From positions 248,001 through 312,000 of the forward strand of contig NZ_CP010835.1 of NCBI RefSeq assembly GCF_001577775.1: a stretch of 64,000 nucleotides of DNA, read 5' to 3'. The notes beneath the pieces were generated by a model that saw only the letters and a list, made by a program, of their open reading frames with translations, had not been told where the DNA came from and ran no database searches. Below, one piece after another: positions 21,591-30,507 of this stretch. Position numbers and translations under genes: made by a program. Numbering within the stretch: position 1 is the stretch's first letter; each line of letters starts with the position of its first letter. The DNA comes from Pyrococcus kukulkanii (GTDB lineage Archaea; Methanobacteriota_B; Thermococci; Thermococcales; Thermococcaceae).

Positions 21591-22919
21591 ATGTACGAGG
21601 TTACGTTTGAATTGGAGAATATTACTCCTCTTTTCATGCACGGTGCCGATCAGGGCACGGCAGAATTTCGAGCTGCCAGCGTGAAGGGAGTAATGAGATG
21701 GTGGTTCAGGGCCTTGGCTGGAAATTACTTTGGAGATAACATCCCTGGGCTGAAGAAAGCTGAGTGCAGAATTTTTGGGTGTGCGGGGAGTGGAGAGGCT
21801 AAGAGGAGTTCGGTTATTATTGAATGCTCGCACAGGACATCTAATAAGCAGGAAAAGCCGAAATCTGGATATGAGAGATATTTCTGGTTTTCTCAAATCG
21901 GCAAATTTGCGAAAGGTGCAATTCCTCGCGGAAGAGTATTAAAATTACGGCTTAAAAGCCATGATGAGGTAGCACTTAGGTTGGCTGTCCTTTCCTTGTG
22001 GCCAGCTCTCCACCTTGGAGGCTTTGGTTCTAGGGCTAGAAGACTTGGTGGTTCTTTATTCCCCGTTAGTGAACCCGAAGGAAATATTAAAATTGATATA
22101 AATTTTCTTCCGCCGGAAAATGGGAATATCGCTGGCTTTTATAGAGATATTTTAGGAAACAAACTGCTTTCAAAGTTTGAGGCTGCGCTTAAGGAGCTGG
22201 GATTTGATTTGGAGGAGGCTGATTTTGAGGGCTTACCAAAATATCCTGTGCTGAGTAGGAGGTATTCAGGAGTTTTTGTTGGGAAACTACATGATAGTGC
22301 TGACGAGGCAATATCTGAGGTTGGTGAGTGGTACCTTGGTGAGCACAGGAGGAACAAATTTGAAGGAGGTTTCAGATTCAAAGAGGCTGATAGGGGGCTT
22401 CTCTCTAGAATCTATAGGAAGTATAATGACATCCGGGAGAGCGGCAGAAGAAATGAGAATATAACAATTAGTGTCCCCGTAAGGAGAGAGTGGAGACCGT
22501 TTTTTGGACTTCCGATTCAGATGTATAAGGAGTTTTCATATGGTGAATTCGTTCAGCTAACTATTAATTATACTGGCTATAATAGCAATAGTAATAGCAA
22601 CATTAACAAAGTTAGTAGGCGGGCCTCGGGAGTATTACTCACAATAAATAAAGTTAGGCAACAAGGATTTACTAAATATTACCACGTAATTACCGTTTTT
22701 GCCTCTGAATATCTCCCTGAATACAGGGGATACATTGGGTATAATGGAGGTATAAAGAAAAGAGTACGCAGAGGATCAATACCTCTTGCTGGGGTACAAG
22801 GTTCAATACTACAGGATGGTATGATCCGGAGTAAGTATATTTCCTTCTTAAATGAGCTCTTTTCAAGTCTGCAGAAGGAATTCAAGCTCGTTTATGGCTC
22901 TTTGGAGGGATTAAAATGA
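21591..22919 (+). CDS. cmr1: Type III-B CRISPR effector subunit Cmr1 (Cas7 group RAMP)
   Basis: The 442-residue RAMP protein begins with a ferredoxin-like beta strand, FELENITPLFMHGADQGTAE, followed by FRAASVKGVMRWWFRAL, the signature of Cmr1, and a glycine-rich LHLGGFGSRARRLGGS loop typical of the RAMP G-rich motif. Cmr1 caps one end of the Cmr ribonucleoprotein and helps bind target RNA. It is the first gene of an eight-gene operon whose members overlap or abut; its stop overlaps the cmr2 start (AATGAA). Its codon use is more AT-rich than that of cmr2. Confidence 0.93.
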   Translation: MYEVTFELENITPLFMHGADQGTAEFRAASVKGVMRWWFRALAGNYFGDNIPGLKKAECRIFGCAGSGEAKRSSVIIECSHRTSNKQEKPKSGYERYFWFSQIGKFAKGAIPRGRVLKLRLKSHDEVALRLAVLSLWPALHLGGFGSRARRLGGSLFPVSEPEGNIKIDINFLPPENGNIAGFYRDILGNKLLSKFEAALKELGFDLEEADFEGLPKYPVLSRRYSGVFVGKLHDSADEAISEVGEWYLGEHRRNKFEGGFRFKEADRGLLSRIYRKYNDIRESGRRNENITISVPVRREWRPFFGLPIQMYKEFSYGEFVQLTINYTGYNSNSNSNINKVSRRASGVLLTINKVRQQGFTKYYHVITVFASEYLPEYRGYIGYNGGIKKRVRRGSIPLAGVQGSILQDGMIRSKYISFLNELFSSLQKEFKLVYGSLEGLK

Positions 22920-25783
22920 ATTGGAAAAGTTACTCACGTGCATTCCTAGAAGTTGCTCCTTCAAGGATCCTTGGCTCTCTATTGGGCCTCAATGACCTGC
23001 CGGAGGAGTGGAAGAAGCTTTCGAGCTATTCCCCTAAGGATTCTCGCACTTTAACTAAGTTCGTTCTCAAGCACCCAATAAGTGCCAAAGAAAAGGAATT
23101 GGTGCACCTATCTAAGTTCTGGAGAAATTCCTTACAAAATGAAAAAGAGAAACTTTTGAATGCACTTAGGAAAGCTGAAGAGGATGTTGCCAATAAGCTG
23201 AAAAACGCTGGTTCTATAGAGGAGTTCGCGAGATTATGGAATAATTTGCCCAAGATGCTTAAAGATGCCTACGAGAAAGAACTGAAGCAACTAAACCTAA
23301 ATCTCGAAATTGCAGAGGAACTAGTTAATCTCCCGGCAGACCCCTTTGTTCCAGATCATGACTGGCTCAGCAGACTTGACATCTACACCCAGCTAAAGGC
23401 CGGAAATGGGGAAGTAACCCTGGTAAGGTTTAAACTCTCCCCCGTTCAGGGATTCATAGGCAACGCGAGAACCGAGAGGGATCTGTGGGCGGGCAGTCAC
23501 ATACTAAGCTTCCTCACGTACCTAGCTATATCCAGGCTCTGGAGGAAGTTTGGCCCAAATGCCATTATAGTTCCCCACCTTAGAGGCCAGCCGTTCTTTG
23601 AGCATGAGCTTAAGATACTGAAAGAGAGGGACAAGCTGGACATAGCTAACATGCCCAACAAAGTCCTTGCAATAGTCCCGGGAACTGTCGATGTAAAGGC
23701 ACTGGAAGAAGACATCAGGTGCGACATTAAGGGGTTCCTTGAGAAGTTGTTCCAGGCAGCTTGGAGCTTTTATGATCTTGGCGACATTTTCGAGGATGAT
23801 CCAGTTTATAATGAAATCGTTCGCAATTACTTCTCAATAACGGTTGAAGCGTTTCCGCTTTCTAAGACTCCCGGCATTGAAAGTGCCCTAAGGAAGTACC
23901 TGAGCATTATTGAGGAAAAGGATGAGGTTCACTACTACTCTGAGGTTTTTGCAGTTCTCGATCAGCTGACTGATTTTAAGTCCGCAGAGCACTTCCCGCC
24001 TGAACAGCCTAAGGGCTTTAAGTGCACGCTCTGTGGGGAGAACTTGGCGATAGGAGGTAGGGATAAAGATAAAGTCAAACACGGCTGGAGTACCCTGCGA
24101 AACAAGCTCAGGGAGGGGAGAATATATGACATCAAAGAAAGCGAGAGGTTATGTCCCCTATGCCTCGTTAAGAGGTTCTATCCTAGGTTCTATTCCCTCT
24201 GGAAGGTAGATTACTCGTGGGTTGAACAAGTAGCAAAAGTGATATCTCAGGAAGCAAAGATGAAGCGGAGCGGCCAGCAGGGGCCAAAAGGCTTCATGTC
24301 AGTGAGCGAAGTTGCAATGAGGAGGGTTACGGAGGAATCTCTAGACAGGTTTAATAAAGACGAGCTGTTCGTGATAAATGACTCCGGATCAAAGGACAGA
24401 CCTGTAACGTGGTATGATATTTTCCTCCACCAGCTCTTTTACACGGGTGCTAGAAGCGAGTGGAGGGGAGAAGTGAGGCCTCCGAAGTTTGGTGGGAGTA
24501 GGAAACAAGAGTTCGAGGGCACTCTTGGTCAGCTTGCAGGCTACTTAAGGCCCCTGTTCCAGGGGCTTGAGCCGGACTGTGAGGTTTTATACAAGGATAA
24601 CTTAAGGAGTGAAGATGCTGTTGCGAAGGTCTTTGGCGTTGACAGGTACTCGTTGCCATCTGGAATTAACCTTGAGGGCCTGAAAACTGGGGTATCTAAA
24701 CTCGAAGATCTGGTAGGTGAGCCCCCTAAGTACCATTCCCTGCTTAAGATGGATGGAGACAACATGGGCAAACTCCTGAGCGGTACAAAGAGCGTTAAAG
24801 ACGTTGGCGAGTACATGATTAATGGTAACAGGTTGGGTGTTAGGAGGCCCTCGACGCCAACCGTTCACGTGGCAATAACCCGCTCCCTCAGCAACTTCGC
24901 GGTGAACCACGTTCCGAAGATCTCAAAGGATTATGGTGCTGAGTTGCTGTATGCTGGTGGCGATGATGTCTTTGCCGTCGCTCCGACGGATACGGTGTTC
25001 TCACTAGCTTATGAAATCCAGAAGAAGTTCCGTGAGGACTGGAATGGATTTGAGTACCTCCAAGGAAGCACTAGGAGCATGAGCGCTGGGATTTTGATAA
25101 CCTACTATAAGGAGCCCCTCTATATAGCGGTGAGAAGGGTTGCAGAGCTTGAGCATTTTGCAAAGGAAAGCGGTAGAAACGCGGTTGCAATAGGATACAG
25201 GAAGCACAGCGGCACTTACTATTGGGTTGTAGCAAACTGGAGCGTCTTCTCTGGGGAACACCTGAGGAATTTCCTTAGAGAAATGAGAAGTGGCAAGATA
25301 AGCAGGAAGTTGCTTTATGAGCTGGATACTAAGCTATGGCCGAACGATCCCCTGGCGGTTCTGAATTTAGTCAAATACGAACTGTCGAGGCATTCAAGTT
25401 ATGGGGAGAATGAAAAAGAAGCCTTAGTTGATAGGTTTGCTGAGTTCCTGTGGGTCGTGAGGAACATAAGGGTGAAAGTTTCAGATGGGGATGTTCCTGG
25501 GGTAAATGTAGGGGTAGTTAACGATCTCGTGGCTGAGGTTATAGTGGATGACCCTGAGAACCCCAACACCGATTCCTTTGAGAAAATAAAACAGGTAGCA
25601 GAAGCCGTATGGCATGGACATGATATTAAAAATTCATGGTTCATCGAGTTGCAGAACAAATTGATCCAGAAATTTGGTGAAGAATGGGCCAAGATGATAA
25701 CTGGACTTGTTCTCAAGAAGCAGGTTTGGGGAGCTTCGGTTCTCCTCAAGATTCTCTTGGAGGCGGGGTGGGCCCTATGGTAA
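22916..25783 (+). CDS. cmr2: Type III-B Cas10 (Cmr2) without a recognisable HD nuclease domain
   Basis: The 955-residue large subunit contains the Cmr2 landmarks LPADPFVPDHDWLSRL and KLSPVQGFIGNARTERDLW, a zinc ribbon (Cys370, Cys373, Cys413, Cys416), a first palm segment LLKMDGDNMGKLLSG, and the second palm with GGDD at residues 681-684. The intact GGDD site predicts cyclic oligoadenylate synthesis. The N-terminus lacks the H-D-P-P-D-K segment and other HD residues usual in Cmr2; only about 50 residues precede the HPIS block that normally follows the HD domain. It should therefore lack target-activated DNase activity. It ends inside cmr3. Confidence 0.93.
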   Translation: MNWKSYSRAFLEVAPSRILGSLLGLNDLPEEWKKLSSYSPKDSRTLTKFVLKHPISAKEKELVHLSKFWRNSLQNEKEKLLNALRKAEEDVANKLKNAGSIEEFARLWNNLPKMLKDAYEKELKQLNLNLEIAEELVNLPADPFVPDHDWLSRLDIYTQLKAGNGEVTLVRFKLSPVQGFIGNARTERDLWAGSHILSFLTYLAISRLWRKFGPNAIIVPHLRGQPFFEHELKILKERDKLDIANMPNKVLAIVPGTVDVKALEEDIRCDIKGFLEKLFQAAWSFYDLGDIFEDDPVYNEIVRNYFSITVEAFPLSKTPGIESALRKYLSIIEEKDEVHYYSEVFAVLDQLTDFKSAEHFPPEQPKGFKCTLCGENLAIGGRDKDKVKHGWSTLRNKLREGRIYDIKESERLCPLCLVKRFYPRFYSLWKVDYSWVEQVAKVISQEAKMKRSGQQGPKGFMSVSEVAMRRVTEESLDRFNKDELFVINDSGSKDRPVTWYDIFLHQLFYTGARSEWRGEVRPPKFGGSRKQEFEGTLGQLAGYLRPLFQGLEPDCEVLYKDNLRSEDAVAKVFGVDRYSLPSGINLEGLKTGVSKLEDLVGEPPKYHSLLKMDGDNMGKLLSGTKSVKDVGEYMINGNRLGVRRPSTPTVHVAITRSLSNFAVNHVPKISKDYGAELLYAGGDDVFAVAPTDTVFSLAYEIQKKFREDWNGFEYLQGSTRSMSAGILITYYKEPLYIAVRRVAELEHFAKESGRNAVAIGYRKHSGTYYWVVANWSVFSGEHLRNFLREMRSGKISRKLLYELDTKLWPNDPLAVLNLVKYELSRHSSYGENEKEALVDRFAEFLWVVRNIRVKVSDGDVPGVNVGVVNDLVAEVIVDDPENPNTDSFEKIKQVAEAVWHGHDIKNSWFIELQNKLIQKFGEEWAKMITGLVLKKQVWGASVLLKILLEAGWALW

Positions 25784-26784
25784 TGGAGATCCTCCCAAAT
25801 GACGTTCTAATGTTTAGGGAAAGCAGGGAGTTTTCCGCCGGCGAGTACCATATTGCCGTGACTAGGGAACCACTACCTCACACGATAGCGGGGGCAATAA
25901 TGGCAAACCTCTACCTAAAAGGAGGAGTGGACTTAATAAACTACAACAGTGATTTAAAGCGGTGGAAGCCTGGTTTCTCGATTCTCGGTGTTTTCTTCGC
26001 TAAAGGCGGTAAACCGCTATTTCCCCTTCCCAAAGATCTTGTAGCTATTGATAACGGCGTAGTTTATCCCCTCAAGCCCAGGGAAGTTTTTGGGAGAGTT
26101 ATAGTAGTTGCGGGAAGTGAAGGTAATGAAACCCTCAGATTTAAGCCCGCTGGAGGCTTTCTTACATTGGATGATCTCAACAACTATTTAACTGGAAAGG
26201 GTGGCCCATTCACTCCTGTGCCTTCAGGAGATGTATACGTATTGGAGGAGCGAATAGGGATTGGCATCGATAGGGACAGGAGGGTTGTGGTGGAGGGCCT
26301 GCTGTACCGTACTGTAAACTTGAGGGTCAGGGAGGGAGTTTCGCTCAAAGTGTACTTTGAAAGGGGTGAAGACAAAGTTAAGGAGATCATCGGGGAGAAA
26401 GGCATGCTTAGGCTGGGAGGTGAGTCTAGGTTTGCCACGTACAGGTTCAATGGGGATGAGTTTCCAGTAAGGCTGAATGATGAGAAGAGTTCTCTTATCC
26501 GTCTGTACTTTGCGACGCCCCTAATACCTAGGGGCGGAATTGAGGGAGTTTTAAATGAATTAAAAATCGAGGGAAGAATTCTAAAGGTATTTACGGGAAG
26601 GAAAATTGCCGTAACTGGCTGGGACATGAAGGCTAAAATGCCCAAGGAGACTCTCTACGCGTATCCAGCTGGAACCGTGGTCTGGGTTGAGGCTGATGGG
26701 CCCGTGGAGATTGGGGAGCCCCTGAAGGCGGGCTTAATGAAGGAGTTTGGTTACGGACTAGTTCTTCCTGGGGTGATGGGTTAA
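25777..26784 (+). CDS. cmr3: Type III-B CRISPR effector subunit Cmr3 (Cas5 group RAMP)
   Basis: The 335-residue protein opens with ILPNDVLMFRESREFSAGE followed by a PLPHTIAGAIMANLY segment, matching the Cmr3 family pattern (D-x3-F-R-x5-F-x-A-G, then P-x-T-I-x-G-A). A C-terminal LVLPG block ends the protein. Cmr3 binds Cas10 and the 5-prime handle of the crRNA. The start at 25777 overlaps the cmr2 stop and follows GGGGTGGG; an ATG two codons later is a near alternative. An upstream open frame to 25684 is only overlap with cmr2. Confidence 0.9.
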   Translation: MVMEILPNDVLMFRESREFSAGEYHIAVTREPLPHTIAGAIMANLYLKGGVDLINYNSDLKRWKPGFSILGVFFAKGGKPLFPLPKDLVAIDNGVVYPLKPREVFGRVIVVAGSEGNETLRFKPAGGFLTLDDLNNYLTGKGGPFTPVPSGDVYVLEERIGIGIDRDRRVVVEGLLYRTVNLRVREGVSLKVYFERGEDKVKEIIGEKGMLRLGGESRFATYRFNGDEFPVRLNDEKSSLIRLYFATPLIPRGGIEGVLNELKIEGRILKVFTGRKIAVTGWDMKAKMPKETLYAYPAGTVVWVEADGPVEIGEPLKAGLMKEFGYGLVLPGVMG

Positions 26785-27773
26785 TGGGCGTGTATCATGT
26801 TTCTGGCCTGGGTCTTAGCCCAGGAGCCCTAACAATGCCCCTTACGTGTGTGTACATCCTCCAGGCGGCGGCAAGGTTTGGACATGAGGAGGCAAGAAAG
26901 TTCTTTGAGCTCTCCGGAGAGGCCCCCAGAAAGGGAAGCTATGAGAAGCACAAGGGTGAGCCTGAGGCTATAATAGTTCTGGACTCTAAGGAAGCTATAC
27001 AAGGTGGGCTACACCTTAGGTACGAATCTCGCTGGTTCAAGATGCAGTCTAATGGTAAGGAGCCGATTGAAAAGCCTATCGTGAAGTACATATGTAAGCT
27101 TCTCTCGCACCTAAACGGCATCCTGGAGAGGCAGGGACTCGATGGTATAAGTCCCCCTAAGTACCTATATTTAGTTACCGTTGACTATCAGGACTTTGAA
27201 AATGCTTTAGATACTGCTGGAGCTCTACTCCTTGGGTTTGAGAGGAAAGAGGTGTGGGTTAACCTGATCGGAGGCTCTAACCAGCTAAACTTAGCGTTGA
27301 TGATAGCCGGTGATTACACGATGATTCCAGCCAGATACTATTACGTCTTTCAGAATTCGATGAGGTTGGAACCAGAGTGGCTAGAGAAGCTCCCCAGGAA
27401 AAGGGAAGACTTCATGAGGTCTGCTGATGTAATACTGAATCGTTGGTACGATCTGCCTCCTCTAAACCTGGGCTACGGGGATATTCTGAGGAGGTTAATT
27501 GATGAATTTAGCTACAGGCAAGTAATTTCAAGAAGTGAGCTGGAGCAGATAATAGCGGACGCTGGTTATGGGAGGCCCAGCGACTTCATTCCAAAGCTCA
27601 TCAGCACCAGATACATCGTCCCCCTCGGAAAAGACGTCTTCGGTTCAGGAGGAATGCTTGAACGCGTGAAGACGCTGTTTGAAAAAATCGAGGAGCACAG
27701 GGAGAATCTGAGGAATATGGACATCAAGAGGTACCTCGGAGATAAAATGAAGGAGGTCGAGTTTTCATGCTGA
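26784..27773 (+). CDS. CARF-domain protein with C-terminal winged helix, inside the Cmr operon
   Basis: The 329-residue protein shows both conserved CARF ligand-binding patches: GLGLSPGALTMPLT after the first strand, and VWVNLIGGSNQLNLAL near residue 155, equivalent to the G-G-T-K loop. After the CARF fold a winged-helix-like segment follows (VISRSELEQIIADAGYG, then LISTRYIVPLG) and a charged helix. I find no R-x4-6-H HEPN motif and no PD-D/E-x-K nuclease pattern. It would sense cyclic oligoadenylate made by the neighbouring Cas10. The absence of a nuclease suggests a regulatory or adaptor output. Its end overlaps csx3 by seven bases. Confidence 0.75.
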   Translation: MGVYHVSGLGLSPGALTMPLTCVYILQAAARFGHEEARKFFELSGEAPRKGSYEKHKGEPEAIIVLDSKEAIQGGLHLRYESRWFKMQSNGKEPIEKPIVKYICKLLSHLNGILERQGLDGISPPKYLYLVTVDYQDFENALDTAGALLLGFERKEVWVNLIGGSNQLNLALMIAGDYTMIPARYYYVFQNSMRLEPEWLEKLPRKREDFMRSADVILNRWYDLPPLNLGYGDILRRLIDEFSYRQVISRSELEQIIADAGYGRPSDFIPKLISTRYIVPLGKDVFGSGGMLERVKTLFEKIEEHRENLRNMDIKRYLGDKMKEVEFSC

Positions 27774-28066
27774 AATTTAAAACAGTTGAGCTCGAAGAAT
27801 TCACGGTAGTTCATTTCGAAATAGATGAAGTTCTTGAGCCTAAGGAGCTGAAGTCTCTTAATCCGCCGAAAGTTAAGGCAAATAAGGGGGTAGTTCTCAG
27901 CGGAAGGGGCCCAATATGGCTCTACGCCTTTCTCGTTCACCACTATCACCCAGTCGCTTGGATCGGCACTTATGATCCTAGGATTGGAGTTGTAGTTGTT
28001 GAATCACATGTTCTTGGGGTTGAGCCTGGTGACGTTTACCAACTCAACATAGAGGAGGTGCTCTAG
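27767..28066 (+). CDS. csx3: Csx3 (Crn3-type ring nuclease candidate)
   Basis: The 99-residue protein matches Csx3 in length and signature: VVLSGRGPIWLYAFLVHHYH, then WIGTYDPR and VVVVESH. Csx3 proteins degrade cyclic tetra-adenylate and so switch off the type III signal. His61, Asp70 and Arg72 align, offset by one, with the catalytic or binding residues described for the Archaeoglobus protein. The gene overlaps the CARF gene at its start and abuts cmr4 at its end (TAGATG), so it is made together with the effector complex. This places synthesis, sensing and removal of the messenger in one operon. Confidence 0.9.
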   Translation: MLKFKTVELEEFTVVHFEIDEVLEPKELKSLNPPKVKANKGVVLSGRGPIWLYAFLVHHYHPVAWIGTYDPRIGVVVVESHVLGVEPGDVYQLNIEEVL

Positions 28067-28948
28067 ATGTATGAGAAGACATTAGTTCTCGGGTTGTATT
28101 CCATAACTCCTGTCCACGCTGGAAGCGGGGCTGAACTGAGTGTTGTTGATCTGCCAATTCAGAGGGAACGCCACACCGGCTTCCCAACGATCTGGGGCCA
28201 GAGCCTTAAGGGAGCATTGAGGAGTGCATTTGAGAGGGAGGGCAAGAATAAAGGAGTGATATACTCTATTTTTGGGCCAGATACGGATAAGGCAAGCGAA
28301 CACGCAGGTGCAATTTCAGTAGGAGATGCGAGGATATTGCTATTTCCGGTGAGGAGTGCCAGGGGCGTCTTTGCCTACGTCACGTGTCCCATGGTTCTGA
28401 AGAGGTTTAGGAGGGATATGGAATTCGCTGGAAGGAATGATATTGCAAACTTTGAGGTTCCCAGCGTTAAAGATAAAGAAGCAGTTGTGCCTCAAGGCTC
28501 GATACTTACGATAAACAGGAACAATGAAACTCTGGTTGTGCTGGAAGATCTCCTCTTAACGGCTAAAGAGAATGAGCTCTCACAGATTATCAATGCGATA
28601 GAGAAAATTATTCCAGACGGCGTAGATGATCTAGGGAAGAGGCTTGTAGTAGTCAGCGACAACGTATTCACGGCCTTCGTCAAGTTCTCCACGGAAATAC
28701 TCGCTAGAATAGCTATAGACCAAAGCAGGGGCACAGTTAAGGAGGGCGGTCTTTGGTACGAGGAATTCCTACCGGCGGATACCCTGCTGTACTCGATAAT
28801 AGCGATATCAAAGCCCAAAGGCGGTTCATTAAATGATGCTGAGGTGGTTAAGAGTGAACTTCAGGGCTTCTTGGAGAGCAAGACTTACCTCCAAGTTGGT
28901 GGAGATGAGACTGTTGGAAAGGGCTTCATGAAAATAAAGGTTCTCTGA
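28067..28948 (+). CDS. cmr4: Type III-B CRISPR backbone subunit Cmr4 (Cas7, target RNase)
   Basis: The 293-residue protein starts YSITPVHAGSGAELSVVDLP followed by IQRERHTGFPTIWGQSLKGA, the diagnostic Cmr4 block. Asp28 of the VVDLPIQRE loop corresponds to the catalytic aspartate that cuts target RNA every six nucleotides. A VGGDETVGKGFMKI G-rich loop closes the RAMP fold. Several copies form the filament along the crRNA. With the loop and Asp intact, target RNA cleavage should be active even though Cas10 lacks HD. It abuts csx3, and cmr5 follows after ten bases. Confidence 0.95.
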   Translation: MYEKTLVLGLYSITPVHAGSGAELSVVDLPIQRERHTGFPTIWGQSLKGALRSAFEREGKNKGVIYSIFGPDTDKASEHAGAISVGDARILLFPVRSARGVFAYVTCPMVLKRFRRDMEFAGRNDIANFEVPSVKDKEAVVPQGSILTINRNNETLVVLEDLLLTAKENELSQIINAIEKIIPDGVDDLGKRLVVVSDNVFTAFVKFSTEILARIAIDQSRGTVKEGGLWYEEFLPADTLLYSIIAISKPKGGSLNDAEVVKSELQGFLESKTYLQVGGDETVGKGFMKIKVL

Positions 28949-28958
28949 GGTGGTGTCA

Positions 28959-29396
28959 ATGGACATCAGGACGCTCGAGCAGCAGAGGGCAGGGTTTGCT
29001 TACAATAAAGTCCTGGAGGTAAGCAAAGAGAGCGAAGATATTCAGAAGAAGTATAGATCATACGTTAGAAGCGCGCCTACCCTGATATTAACCAATGGTC
29101 TGGGTCAAACCTTGGCCTTTTACCTTTCAAAAATCGGAAACTCCGATGGCAACTACGAAAAGATAGATCCTGGCAACCTAGAAAAGGCTGACCAGAAGGC
29201 TCACGCCTACCTCTACAGGCACATAGCGGAGTGGCTTGATAAGAAAATAATTCACAGCGAGAATCCCATTGAATACTACATTAGGGCAAGCTCGACAGAA
29301 GTCTTGATGATGACTGAAGAGGTCATTGCCCTCCTCAAGTGGATGAGGCGTTTTGCCGATGCTATGCTTAAAGGGGACGAGCGAGGTGAAGGATAG
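28959..29396 (+). CDS. cmr5: Type III-B CRISPR small subunit Cmr5
   Basis: The 145-residue helical protein matches the Cmr5 small subunit: LEQQRAGFAYNKVLEVS at the N-terminus and RSAPTLILTNGLGQTLAFYL, the characteristic P-x-L-I-x-x-N-G-L block. Cmr5 lines the inner side of the filament and helps bind the target strand. The ATG at 28959 follows GAGGTGG by five bases; an upstream GTG at 28950 lies inside that site. The last base overlaps the GTG start of cmr6. Confidence 0.93.
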   Translation: MDIRTLEQQRAGFAYNKVLEVSKESEDIQKKYRSYVRSAPTLILTNGLGQTLAFYLSKIGNSDGNYEKIDPGNLEKADQKAHAYLYRHIAEWLDKKIIHSENPIEYYIRASSTEVLMMTEEVIALLKWMRRFADAMLKGDERGEG

Positions 29397-30409
29397 TGAC
29401 TCCAATTTACTTCCTTCCTAGGGACCTTCTTTCAGTCCTTAGGGATAGGAAGGGCAGAATTACTCCGCAAACTGTAGACAATCTTTCCCTCCTTCTCGAT
29501 AGATTTGCCCCTTTTGTAAAGGGAGGTAAAGAGGAAACTGCAAAAACTGGTGGAAAGGTTCTAAAGGATGTGCTTGGGGAGATAGAAATTCCGGAATCCC
29601 TGGTCAGAACTTACAGAGTTTTTTACAACAGATACAAAGAAGGGCTTTTGAAGTCGATTAAGGCTGAATGGGTAGTTTTAACAACTAAGTCAAGGCTGGT
29701 CGTTGGCCTTGGGGATGAGAGCATCTACGAAACGAGCATAAGGCTTCTGAGAAACTATGGCGTTCCATATATCCCTGGGTCTGCAATAAAAGGCGTAACA
29801 AGAGCTTGGTCAATTGAAATGCTTTCAGAATTGCTTGAAGGTGCTGATGGATTTAGTAAGGATTTCTTTGAGAGGGCAGGTGAAGTTCAAGAATTGCTCT
29901 CTAAGGGGGACGCAGATGGATTTCCAGATAAAGCCAAAGTTCCCAGTCACGCAAGTGAAGAACTTAATGAATTTCTTAGTGCTTTTGGTGTTCGTGCTGA
30001 TCCTGGGAGCGATGTTAATCTTAGGGGAATAGTTAGTGATATCATTGATGTATTTGGAACCCAGGACAAGGAAGGCAGTATCGTGTTCTTTGATGCCCTA
30101 CCAGACCCAGATAACTTAAAAAGCATATTTGAATGGGACATAATGAATCCCCACTATGGGCCATATTATCAGCAGAATGACAAGCCTCCAGGGGATTGGT
30201 ATGATCCTGTTCCTGTGATATTCCTTACAGTGAAGAGTGGAGTTGAGTTCCTGTTTGCTGTTGCACAGTTATCAACAGCCAAGAAGGATCTCAAGAGAGT
30301 TGCACAGGAGTTAATGGTTGGAGCATTAAAGTACCATGGTGTTGGTGCAAAAACTAGCCTTGGATACGGTCGTTTTAAATTTAAGAATACCGCTAGGAGA
30401 GGACAGTGA
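29396..30409 (+). CDS. cmr6: Type III-B CRISPR effector subunit Cmr6 (Cas7 group RAMP)
   Basis: The 337-residue protein has the RAMP pattern LVVGLGDESIYETSIRLL followed by NYGVPYIPGSAIKGVTRAW, a central VFGTQDKEGSIVFFDALP segment and a C-terminal GVGAKTSLGYGRF G-rich loop, which together identify Cmr6. It sits at the far end of the Cmr filament. It starts with GTG and GGTGAAGG upstream, and closes the operon. About 100 bases separate it from the convergent tRNA gene; no CRISPR repeats follow. Confidence 0.93.
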   Translation: MTPIYFLPRDLLSVLRDRKGRITPQTVDNLSLLLDRFAPFVKGGKEETAKTGGKVLKDVLGEIEIPESLVRTYRVFYNRYKEGLLKSIKAEWVVLTTKSRLVVGLGDESIYETSIRLLRNYGVPYIPGSAIKGVTRAWSIEMLSELLEGADGFSKDFFERAGEVQELLSKGDADGFPDKAKVPSHASEELNEFLSAFGVRADPGSDVNLRGIVSDIIDVFGTQDKEGSIVFFDALPDPDNLKSIFEWDIMNPHYGPYYQQNDKPPGDWYDPVPVIFLTVKSGVEFLFAVAQLSTAKKDLKRVAQELMVGALKYHGVGAKTSLGYGRFKFKNTARRGQ

Positions 30410-30507
30410 ATCTTGGTATGACACTTAGCTAAGCCCTTTGTTAAGTATTTTATCAAGAAGTACGAGAAAGTTTGATGATCTCTCTGTCTAATGAAGAAGA
30501 ATATTGA

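Noticed and set aside
26184-26645. 153-codon minus-strand ORF inside cmr3
   Set aside because: Antisense to a conserved RAMP gene, low-complexity composition and no ribosome binding site.
27660-27740. Possible HEPN motif in the CARF protein (R...H near the C-terminus)
   Set aside because: The Arg and His are separated by ten residues, too far for R-x4-6-H, and the nearby EEHREN has no preceding Arg at the right distance.
30410-30507. Possible C/D box RNA near TGATGA at 30472-30477
   Set aside because: No CTGA D box at the right distance and no C-prime/D-prime pair.
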